This document shows, piece by piece, positions 1 through 10,900 of a stretch of DNA of 64,000 nt. Every line of letters starts with the position of its first letter. Positions within the stretch are counted from its first letter, which is position 1. The stretch comes from Marsupella aquatica (lineage: Eukaryota; Marchantiophyta). The notes under the pieces are model-generated. The model was not told where the DNA came from, did no database searches, and worked only from the letters and a program-made list of their open reading frames with translations. The stretch lies in contig OZ316898.1 of NCBI GenBank assembly GCA_973895155.1, positions 6,138,001 to 6,202,000 on the forward strand. The letters are read 5' to 3'. The position numbers and the translations under genes were made by a program.

Positions 1-150
1 TCCACAGGTTTGGCCCCAACGGAATTCAGTGACGACCATTTCCCATAAATTTAGTCTTCAGTCTGGGTCCCCATCCTGATCCTCCACTCGTTTGGTTCCA
101 ACCGAATTCTCTCACGCTGATTCCCCAAAAACATTAGTCCCCTTATATAT
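1..150. repeat. Two diverged tandem copies of a ~90-bp unit
   Basis: A segment beginning near position 8 (GTTTGGCCCCAACGGAATTC, then a TTCCC and an A-rich TTAGTC run) recurs near position 91 (GTTTGGTTCCAACCGAATTC, then GATTCCCC and ACATTAGTCC). The copies are diverged but clearly related. No coding potential is recognised. It lies at the window edge, so the array may continue to the left. Confidence 0.5.
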
Positions 151-479
151 GCTTCTGGGGTCCTGCCACCCCCGGACCACATTTCCAGTCATTTTTTTGG
201 CCCTCAACCCGACGCAAGCGGAGACAACCGTGGATACCTGGCGACCAAAACTACGGCGGCCAAAGCCATGGCAAGGTTGCCAGTCAACATTCCCGATAGT
301 TTTGGAGCCACGGCAAGCGAGTCGCGGCAGCCAAGGGCAAGCCAAGCCCTGTCATGTACGCCTGGACCAAGGAGGGAGTTCACGTCAGGAGGCGAGCGTG
401 TGCAACAGGTGCGAGCAAGGGAGGATTGTCCCAGTAAGGCAGGGCCGTGGCACAAAGCGCGAGCTGCAGGGCAGGGCAT

Positions 480-1250
480 TGGCTTGAAGAGGGAGGCAGT
501 GCTGTGGAGCAGGCCGTTGCAGGAGGGCAAGGCAGGCAAGAGAGCCAGGGTGAGGCAAGCGAGCTCGGCCCTGGCGAGGGGCCGTGGCAGGCGTGTCCGG
601 GCAGCAGCGCCTTGAATGGGAGGGGCTGTGGCAGCCGTGGCAAGCCTGGCGGCAGCAGCGTAAGCCCAGGCAGCAGTGCCTGGAAAGGAAGCCGTGGCGA
701 GGCGGGGGCGCGTGAGGTGAGGGAGGGAGGGAGGCGCCGTGGCGAGGGAGGGGTGACGGGAGGGGGAGCGCCCCAATGGCAGCCGCGCGAGGAATGGCCG
801 AGCGAGGGGAAGCGGCCAGGCAGCAGCGCCTGGAAAAAAATCCGTGGCAAGGCGGGGGCGCGTGAGGCAAGGAGAGGCGAGGCGCCTGAGGGAGGGAGGG
901 AGGGAGACGCCGTGGCGAGGGAGGGGTGATGGGAGGGGGGAGCGCCCCGATGGCAGCCCCGAGGGAGGCAGCGCGAGGGATGGCCGAGGGAGGGGGAGCG
1001 CCCCGATGGCAGGATGGGTCGTGGCGAGGGAGGGAGGAGGCAGGGGCGCCCTGATGGCAGCCCCGATGGCAGCCCCGATGGTGAGGGATGGTTGAGGCAG
1101 GGGGAGCGCCCCGATGGCAGCCCCAATGGCTGCTGATGGCTGAGGGAGGGGGAGCGCCCCAATGGCAGCCCTGTGGCTTCTGATAGCCGACAGTGAGCGC
1201 GAGGTGAAGCAAGGCAGCAGGCAGGGCGCTGGCAGAGGCAAGGCCGACCG
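480..1250. repeat. GC-rich minisatellite / low-complexity array
   Basis: The stretch is built from repeated blocks such as GGGGGAGCGCCCCGATGGCA, GAGGGAGGG runs and the near-palindrome CCAGGCAGCAGTGCCTGG. A block starting near 668 recurs near 818, giving a higher-order unit of about 150 bp, and shorter units follow to 1170. Long open frames exist on both strands (for example 204-1241 on the minus strand), but they follow from the scarcity of A and T in the repeat and encode only repetitive Pro/Ala/Ser/Arg-rich peptides. I do not call a gene here. Confidence 0.65.
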
Positions 1251-2424
1251 TCATGAGATGTCGACGTACTTTGTCTGGCAAGCGAGGCAGATGCACACAA
1301 ACAAACCAATGAACGGCCCTTAAAATACATGAAAAAATCCAACGGCCAAGGATGGCTCCCGCCCTAAGCTCATTTCGTAAACGGACGAAACGCCAAAAAG
1401 GGCGGCATCGGTTATTATAGTGTTAGATACTTGCTTTTATCAATTGGTGCAAAAAGTACACAAGATGCTTTTAATGATCAGAGCTTGCAACAATTGCATG
1501 CAGTACTCACATGCACTTATCCAGTTTGTAAGGGGCTGCACTTGACTTTAGGGTAAGGAGGTTAGGGCTCGGACCTGACAGCAGGTTCATGACATCACAG
1601 ATGGCACTACATTGAGCAAGCAGGTTAGGGTGGAGGTGGTCTAGTCCTAGCCCTAATTTCGTTCTCAATTGCTTGAATTGCATCATGTGCTGCACTCTGT
1701 AATTGTACACATACCTAGAACTGCGTAGACTTAACACCTGCATTCTTGGGTTGTGAAAACCTTGGATAAGTGCAGGCTCAGGGCATCTTCTTTGGAACCT
1801 GCACTTAGACACAGTAGATTGCACATTACGCTCCAAATTGAAGGGCCTTGCTATCAAAGCACCATTCAAGTGGATAAATGTTGATGTTGGGCATTAGTGA
1901 ATGTAAGAATGCCCTTCAAGGGCTGCCTGGACCATTGTGCTATCTCAGCCACAAAATTAGCTGGACACATAAAATCCAAACCATATACCAGCCCACCTGA
2001 CCAAAGGTTATGGTCACAATAAGCTGAACACTATGCATTCCTGTTTTGGCAATACTGTGTAAAAGATGGTCTTACAATATGTTTGGGGCCATTTTTGGGC
2101 CCCCAAGACAACAACTAAACAAACCCAAGCAAAAAATAAAAAATCCAGATGATTTAGATTTAGCTAAAGTACTCCATCTAGGGCATTCTCCCAATTTGGA
2201 AATCCCTCAGGCTGAGAGTCTAGTGCTTTCATTTGGCCATCATGGGAGGGCTTTATCTTACACATGAGGGCTTTATCTTACAATATGTGTTCCTTTCTGG
2301 TGGGAACTTTTTCTCTCGTAGGGAACTTTATCAGTTAGCTATCCAACTTAAGCTTTGCTAGGGATGATGACAACCATGATGACATCCTGAGAGGTGGTAG
2401 CAAGGCCATGGCGAGGGACACACC

Positions 2425-2464
<40 letters not shown>

Positions 2465-3480
2465 TCAGTTGTCAGGGGTGGATCATCCCTCTCAGAGCAT
2501 GTGAGAGTCCCTAAAGACGCTCTTAGAGGGAAAGGGACACTAATGTGACCATGGGTTACTCCAAGGGTCCCTTCGTAATCCTCACACACTGGCATGTCTT
2601 TAGGGAGACAGAAGAGATTGCATCCTTCTAAGGCAATCCGCCAATGAAAAACTGGCATAGGGTATCCCATAGGGTTGCATCAGAATCCTGGTATTGAACA
2701 GAAAACCAAAGATACTGTTCCTGAGGAAGGGACAGATGATACTAATTTTAATAAGAAGAAAACTTTGTATTCCATAAGTTGAACAAGCTAAACCTCAATA
2801 GCCCTTCCCCTTGAATTTCCAGTATTTCAAAATTGCCTGGTGGAAGAGTGGGCTTTTGGAAGCCAGAATGATATCAACAAAGGAACTACAGTACTTATAG
2901 GCTCTTCTACTGGATGGCTCTAATAAGGCAACCCCATAATTTAATGCTACCTTTCTGGTGTGAACTTCACTCGTTATCCCTCACAGATTATTTTATATAA
3001 CAGTGTCGACAAAAAACACTGAATTTGGAGACATGATCCCAAAGATCCCCTACGAAGGCAGGGAGACGAAACAGGTGACCCAATATATAAAATGCAGAAA
3101 ACAAAAGAATATCCCATGTAGACCAGAGGAGCCAAACGCCCTACAAAGGCCAAAATTAAGCTTTACAGTGGGGATGGCAAGGGAAAGATCACATCCTCAC
3201 AGTGGAGCAAGGGCCATCAGGCCACGGCAAGGGGGCAAATGAGGCAACCGGGGGGAGGAGGGGGGGGGGGGGGGGCGCTCTGGTTGGGGGCATAATAGCG
3301 TGGACTAGGACTAGCAACGCTTGCATGACATGAAGAGAGAGGGCAGGCAGGGAGACCATGGGTGCTGGTACGCCTGAGGGCAGACGGGTCGTTGGATGAG
3401 GGTGTGGTGGAGGTGGTGGTGGGGTAGGGAGTGGGGGTGGTGATGCCCCAGGGTGGTGGGGGACGGTGGAAGCTGAAGAA
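1251..3480. other. Intergenic sequence, nothing recognised except simple repeats
   Basis: No conserved coding sequence is seen. A (GA)n microsatellite lies at about 2428-2461. A short direct repeat of GAGGGCTTTATCTTACA occurs near 2247 and 2267. A nearly pure G run sits at about 3250-3277. Short ORFs here look like chance frames. Confidence 0.5.
2428..2461. repeat. (GA)n microsatellite
   Basis: An uninterrupted alternating GA dinucleotide tract of roughly 34 bp. Confidence 0.9.
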
Positions 3481-4977
3481 AGTGCGTGGACGGGGAAGAT
3501 TCGTCATCTGCTTCTTTCTGCCCATACTCGTCTCCCCTTCGTCTCTCTAGTGACTGCTGTGTGACCTTTTTCTATCTCTCTCTCTCGCGCGCTCGCTCTG
3601 CCTCTCTCTCTCATCTCTACGTGTGTCTCTCATGTCTCTGCCAAATGTTGTGCGGCACAAGAAGAGGATTGAGGTTGTGCGTGCCCCTGCTGCTCCTGCT
3701 GAGCTGCTGCTGATCTTCTGGCATGGCATCCTGCAGATGATGACATAATTTCGCTAAACCTATCTCTGTCCTTGGTTTGAGGAGTGAGGGTAAGGCTGGG
3801 ACTCAAGGGAGGGGTTGTTGTGGCGAGAGGAAGGGGTAGCTACAGTTCCAACAGCGTAAACGTAATCCATCCTGCTCTGCAAAGCGGAAAAGCGTCCAGC
3901 CCTGCAGCAGACTGATTATTGAACATCACCAAACACCACCCTGTGTGTGAGCGAGAGAGCGAGAGCGAGAGCGAGAGAGATTGCTCACACCCTCGGCCGT
4001 GTGGTCCTCGACTGCTACTGCCACTGAAAACGTGCAACCCTATCTCATATCATATCAGGCATTCTTTCAGGGAGGGAGGGAGGCAGGCGGGGAGACGAGG
4101 CAAGGAGACAGACACAGGAGGCGACTGTTTATTTTTCCATTATCTGAAGACCGTTCATTGTTTGAGGCCACCGAAAGGAGTAGAGAGGTGGAGCGCGGAG
4201 TGGGACGTAGGTGAGAGCGAATCGGAGCGGAGCGGAAGGGAAGGGAAGGGAAGTGAAGACGGAAGGGAGAAGGGGGAGGAGGAGTTTGAGGACGAGGGGT
4301 AGTGGGAATGGAATGAAGTGCTCCATTGATTTGTAATATCGTCGTCGGCTACGACTGTATTTGTTGGCGAGGAATTGAAAAATTCCCGCAGAGAGAACAG
4401 TTGCATGGTGGGAAACGACGAAGATTTTTATTGCGCGGCGTGGATTCTGAGAACTGGCAGTGGCAATTTTTTTCCCCAGCATTATTTGAGGAAGAAAGGC
4501 TTTGTTCTTGCAGGTCGGTGCTGCGATTTGTCTCTGTAACGGATGCCGCTCGTCCTCGGTTTTGCCATGCGACGCGATGTGTTAATTAGATAGATATAGA
4601 ATAGAAAGAGTTAAAAGTGAGACTCACCGTCAACGGAGCCAGCCACCTTCGATTGATTGGAGACGAGGGTTGATTGTCGCGTTTCCGTCCTCCCTTCTTT
4701 CATTGGTCTCGTGTTGTAGTAGCAGCAACTGTGCTGGTTCCCAAATTTTACGAATTCAATGTGTGTGGTCTTCCTTCGTCAGCCAGCCGCATGACAAATA
4801 GAGATGGTGCGGCATCATCTTACAGCGGCGAGATAGCGAGAGGTGAAGAAGCGGAAGCGCAACAAGCTAGGGCGGCGGAGAATTCTGTGGAATAGTATTG
4901 TTGTCGAGATAATTCTGGCGTAACGATACGTACCTTGGGGGTATTCAGGCAGAGGGAGCGTACATGTGGCCTTAGCG
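3481..4977 (+). promoter_or_regulatory. Probable promoter and 5' leader of the DCD-nucleotidyltransferase gene
   Basis: This pyrimidine/purine-rich stretch lies directly upstream of the start codon at 4978. It holds CT-rich tracts (about 3570-3625), a GAGCGA tract (about 3951-3980) and GGAAG repeats (about 4220-4270). Such tracts are common in plant core promoters and leaders. No TATA box or transcription start could be fixed. Two upstream ORFs lie close to the start: 4791-4895 (34 codons plus stop) and 4964-4975 (three codons plus stop). An intron in this leader cannot be excluded. Confidence 0.4.
4791..4895 (+). CDS. Upstream ORF in the leader of the DCD fusion gene
   Basis: A 34-codon frame opening with ATG ACA AAT and closing with TAG, 82 bp before the main start. 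Its peptide is Ala/Glu-rich and matches nothing I know. A second, minimal uORF (ATG TGG CCT TAG, 4964-4975) ends two bases before the main ATG at 4978. If both lie in the mature leader they could lower translation of the main frame; that is inference. Confidence 0.3.
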   Translation: MTNRDGAASSYSGEIARGEEAEAQQARAAENSVE

Positions 4978-7900
4978 ATGGTGGCAACGAAACGAGTCCC
5001 CTTAGCAGAGGTCGATAATGGAAAGGAGAGTAGAAGGGTGGCGGGGGGTACTATTGATGGAGTAGGAGGAGGGGGAGGCTCCATAGATCCTCTTGGGGGC
5101 TTCATCTTCGTCTGCAACAATGACACTATGGGCGAGGACTTCGAGCGCCACCTTTTTGGTAAGTTCTTCTTAAACCCCGACGACTCTGTTTTTCTACCGG
5201 CAAGCCGCCTGCTGTTCGAGCTTAAAAATTGCTGCTCACTGCTATCTCCGTCTGGCGTCGCATGGCTTATTGCGGAAGTCGGTAGACGACTTGTCGCTGC
5301 TGGCCGACCGCCTGCGAGCCTTCTCTGAACATTGATTCCTCGGCCGAGATATTTTATCAGCTAGCGACTCTCAAATGGCCTCAAATTTGTCCTTATGTTG
5401 GGACGACCTTTTGAGAGAACGTTGTCAGTTTTCCAGAACATATGTAGTTAGAATTCCGACGGTACTGTTTGAGCTGGGGCATTGCCTCTAGACCCGCATT
5501 AGGAATGCAAGCTGTTGGGAGTGTTTTAATTCCTAGGCTCGCCGTTTCCGCTTCAAAATTTGAGTAGGTTTAGTTCAGGGACGACGACGTTGTTAAGGAA
5601 ATTCTGGCTTGCGTCCAACTTCCTCAAAAAGTGACGAGTGAGCCAATACTCGTTTTGATAGTTCGGCGAATGGCGTGACCTCAATCCCTGCTCACTTTCG
5701 GAGCTTCATGATCATACTCCGGATTCGACTACCTTTATGTGCAGTGATTGCATGCTTAATGTTTATTTGATGTAGATTCCAAGTTTTGTGCTGTCTTCTT
5801 GATGGTGTCGTTGGCATGTGCCTGTCGTTGCTCGATTTCTCTGTCGCGGCTCACAGACTTGAACATGTAGAGGTTGAACGTGTGGTTCTTAAAAGCAGGA
5901 TTGTCAGGTTCTTGGTCATGTGTGCGGAACTCTTGTTATGCATATAGATTGGGGGTTCGGGGTTGTCTCTCTTGGATGAAAGGTTTTAGGGGTCCAGGAT
6001 TTATTAGATAAGGTGCTGTAGAGAGGGGCTGCCCAGTGCTCAATTCCGACAGTCATGAGGAAAGTATCCCAAGTGTGCCCAACATTTGTGCCCGGTATTT
6101 CATTATTGCGGTGTTTCAACCTAACAGTAATACGACAAAGAGCAGAGGACACCCGTCGCGGCATTTTGGACTGATTTGTGCTCAAATTTCTGGCGAATAG
6201 GCACTTTTGAATTTGTCTTCACAAATCGTAAATAACATGACCAGTATAAACCAAGACTTGGAGATTCGCCCCATGGATGTAGATTGCAAGAGAACATGAG
6301 GCGACACCATGAGAGATTATCTGAATGCCCTGGTATTTTAATTCTCATGGGCAGGGACTCCCACGACTCATGGTTTGTGGTGAATGTCATGCAGGTTTGC
6401 CGCAGAGATATCAGGATTCTGTGAAAGCTATCCAGCCAGGACTACCACTTTTTCTTTACAACTATTCAACGCGTTGCCTGCACGGTGTTTTTGAGGTGAT
6501 TTTCCATTCCTTGTAGGTCTCACACCTTGCTTAGTTCCTCTTCCAGTGATGCGTGAGAAGAAAATCTCGTATGGGTTGAGATATTCCTACTTTTTTCCTA
6601 GTCAACAAGTTTCGAACCTTCTGGCTTGAGCTTGCTTGTAGTTTGAACTTTCTTCCTGGGAATTTTGGGCAATGTTCTCGCTCTGCGGTTTTAATCCTCT
6701 TAAGAGGGGTGGCCTCGTACAAGTGTCGGTCCTTATGAACGAATGAAGCCCGCAGTCGGATAGGGTCATTGCTTGCTATCAGTGTCCTTTGTTGGTTGTG
6801 TTCGTTTTTTACCAGAATTTGTAGCTTTTAGAAGGTATGAGGTCTAAGACGTTCGGAGTCAGATTGCCGGTTTCTACAGCGAGCTCAATTCCATCAGTAT
6901 TTTGGGGTTTAAGCTCGAGATGCGTGTAGTTACACAACTTTTAAGAATTTTACCCTTGAGATGATTCTGTTAAACCCTCTGCTTTACCTGTGACCCAATT
7001 GCCCCTATGTTAGTCTGCCTAAACATCATATCGTAGTAGTCAGGTGGACTTAGAAACTGAAAGGATTATTCTTTAGCTACGTATGTCTCTGATTTCGACT
7101 ACGTTGAAAGGCTCACTTAACATGGCTGTGAGATGTACTGTGAGCGTCCTTTGTGGTTTAATTGATTCTCACCTGTAGTTGATGCCAGTGCTACTTTGCC
7201 TGATTGTGCCTGTACGTCTGTTTCTCTCCCTTCTTCAAACACTTTTACCACTTGGTTGGAATAACAACTTTAGACTCAGGCTGGCCCAAGATTCTGCCGG
7301 TTAGTTGTCAGGCAGCAACGGGTGGAGCCTACTTGTTAGCTTTGTGGACAAATGCTTGAGGTAGTAGTACACAACCTGTTGTAGAATCCTTGGGATTGTC
7401 ATAGAAGCAAGAGCCTTTCTCATGTTATGGAAGCTGGTCTAAGTTTGGGCCATGTCACCAAGAAAGCTCACTGTCAGTTGTTTGGATTTGAGAAGGCTTC
7501 AAGTGATGGTGGCTTGAATATTGAACCGGATGCATTTGGGGAAAATAAGGAGTCCCGAAAGAACGGAAGGCAATCTATTTCGAGATTTCCTGCTCAGGTA
7601 AATATCTAGACCGGGAGGTGAAAGGAGAACTGACATTGTTGGAACACGCTGTATTGATGAATAATGGCGCCAGCTAATTCAAGTCCCAAAGTCAGCTGAT
7701 TTCCTGCCGTCTCTGAACTTTCCAATACTCTTCTTCAATTATTTATTGCGCATAGCAGGACGGCCTTGAAGAATTTTCTGGAAATCTATGTTTGTAACTG
7801 AGTGGCCTTGGAGCCTCATCAATGCCAATTTCTCTAGTCATTTTGAAGAGCTGTGTTCTATGCCGTTGAAAAATCTTAATAAATCTAACACTTTTTGCAG

Positions 7901-10900
7901 GTGAGAGTGAGGTGGCGAGAAGAGAGACCACCTCTTGGTGAAGAAAAATTTCGACCAGTTCTTTATCACTATGATGGATCGAAGTTCAGACTTCAGCTTT
8001 CAAAATCTGAGGTAATTCTGTCTTCGCGGTGTATAGCCATAGCTTGGAATTACTTTTTCGCTGTGGTGGGTCTCATTCCTATAGAAATATTTCGATTTTG
8101 AATTTTGGATCATTTTTTAGGCATAGTTGGTGTTCAGAGAGATGTTACAGTGATTCAATCCGAAGTATTGCGCAACCACTATGGTTTCTCCTGATTCTGA
8201 TTCCTACTGGTCTGCCCAAATTTTGGCTTCATTCAGGCGCAGGAGCTTCTTAAATTATTCGGGGCCTCACCTGTGAGGAAGATTGAGGAAGTGCCAGAGG
8301 ATACTGGTGGAGAATGGGAGAAAGTGAAGACCAAAAGTAAAGGAGGCCGTGGTTTTCGTGGCGCTCCTCTTGCTAAAGGACCTACTTCTCCTAACTCAAC
8401 TGGTGGAAGAAGGCGAGGAGCAGCTCAAAATAGTTCCAGTAGCAATGGAGGTGCCTCACTTTCTGGTTTTAATAATTTTGTACATGAGGCAGTAGGCCGA
8501 GGAAGAGACCGTGATAGCAAAACTGATAGTGCCCAGCGATGGCGGACTGATTCGGACTCATGGAGTGGATCTTCAAGTGCGGGTACAACATCTTCCAATT
8601 CTGGTTTACTTGAGGAAGAACGGTCAAAGAAATTGCCACATGAGAATGGATTTGTTGTTGAGATGGGCGAAGGTGGTGGGTTTGTTAGTGGTCCGGGCTT
8701 TGATGGAATCAACGGGGTATCCACCTCTAAGAGCTTCATTCATTCAAACGGTAATCATGTGGAGGATGAGCAGAGAGTGGAGATTAGACTAATGGAAGAC
8801 GACTCAAATGAGTTAAATGGGTTTAGCATCAATGCCATAGGGGGAGCAAGTTCTAATTCCCGTTCCGGTTTTGTATCATATAGTGCCGCTTTGAAAGCTG
8901 GTATGTTAGCTTCAGCAGCAGCTGAAAATGGTTTTGGAGAAAGTAATGTTGTATCTGCGCCTGCAGAGCATGCGGTTTCGCCAAATAGTAATTTGGGAAA
9001 TCGGAGTAGTACGAATTCTTACAGCAGTGCTGCAGCGGCCGCTAATGTGTCCCCTTCTAGCCTTAACAGAATCACGAAGGGGGATGTTTCTGTGGACGCT
9101 GTAGATGGCCCGACCCAGAAAGTAGGTGGGTTGAATAAGGCTCGATTGAATGGTGAAGGGGTGGCTAGTAATCATGTGAAAGCCAGCCCTGTATTTGGAG
9201 TCGACATTGGAAAACAAGAAATGAAGGCTGACATTGGGACGAATGGAGATGGAACTGCTAAGAGAGCACAGCCATGGGGCAAGCCTATAACTGCTAGATC
9301 TAGTCTCCCAGAAGTTGGCTCTGTACAGAGCACTGCGATCGGAGACAAGCCGAAGGCCACGGTGAAAACAGCCGGTGATGCTTCCTCACCGCCCAAGAAG
9401 CTTGCTAAGGATGTTTTGAAGAATGTTGTCAGTGAGGGAGAAAATGGCGACACTAGCTCTGGAAATGGGCGCCCTGGACACTCAGAAGCAAAGGAGAATG
9501 CAGGAAAGCCTGCAGATCCTATTGTCAGGAAGAATGCCTGGCAGGGTAATGATGCTGCTGTTTTGCGGCTCCTGCACGATCCAGATCCAGCAGTGAATAG
9601 CTCTCCAGTGAATGGGGAGACCACTGCGCAGGGAGCGGAATCAGAGGTGCCGAAAAAGCAAGAGAAGGACCAGATGCCACCTCAGCAACCTCAAGAGATT
9701 GCTGTGCTGTCTTTAGCGGAGAAGGGTGACACTGATGGCCGTCCAGCACAATTGTCAAAACACTTCCCAAATTCTTCAGGTACATTGCTCCCTCATGGGT
9801 CGCAGACGAGGGCAGTTCCACAGGAAGGACCTCCATTTCAGCAGGGCCGGCCTGTTCACGAATCAAGGAAACAGCAATTGGATAGTCAGAAACATGACAA
9901 ACATCAAGAAGACAGGGCACACTTCAGGAAGCAGCAAGGTCACCCTCAAGAGCATCTGCAACATCCACCCTCAATGTTGCACACACAAGCTCATCAAATT
10001 GGGCAAGGCTTAATGCCCTTGCACATTCCTACTCCCTCTTCCCCAGGATTGCAGCAACATCACCACCATCCTCTCTTATCCCCATCGCCTCAGCTATATC
10101 GGGACCGTTCTCGATCTCGTGCAGGGAATGGCAATGTTGAGAATGTTCATTACAGACCTATCAGTAGGAATATGCTTGACGGGGACGTGGCACTGCAGAG
10201 CCCACTCGTCCCAGGGAGCTGGGGGTTGCAGTCCCCAGTGCTCTTGATGCAGCCAGTGATTTCCCCAGTCACTGGTGGGTTTACATTTCCCCCACCTGCC
10301 CCTCATCTGCTCGTCAATGTGGAGGCCCTCCATGCTGAGATATTGGAATTTGCCCAGGCAGCAACTCCTTCAGCTGAGGCTCGAGTGCATGCAGAGGCGG
10401 CTGTTGAATGTGTTCGGAGCAGTGTCAAGCTGTTATGGCCTGAAGCAGATGTGGAGGTAAGTTTTTCGAGCGTAGTATAACCCCTTTTTTTTCTTCTATA
10501 AGGTACTTCGTAGACTGATTCAAACTTCGAGGGGTCAATACCTAGACGTATAGAAGTGTGATTTAAAACACCAAGTATTGTTAAGAAAATTTCTTTGTTT
10601 TAACTCTTTTCTGCAAAGTATCATACTAGGAGGCGTGAATGGGGGATTGTTTCCTTGAGATATTGTGAGGGACTATGGTTTAGGGCTCAGGATCAAATTT
10701 GAAAGTATCTAATATTACTCTTCATGCTTTGACAGGTTTTTGGTTCATTTGCGACAGGCTTGTGTCTTCATCACAGTGATGTGGATGTGGTGGTAGTAGA
10801 TGCACCTCCACCCGAAGAGGTCCTAGGAAACCCGGCTTTGTCTGGAGCACGATTGTTGACTCCTTTGATAAGGGCTCTTGCTTCTGCCCTTAAAGAAAAT

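Noticed and set aside
204-1342. Long overlapping ORFs (up to ~345 codons) on both strands
   Set aside because: They run through a GC-rich repeat with few A/T-rich stop codons, encode only Pro/Ala/Ser/Arg repeats and show no domain or splice structure.
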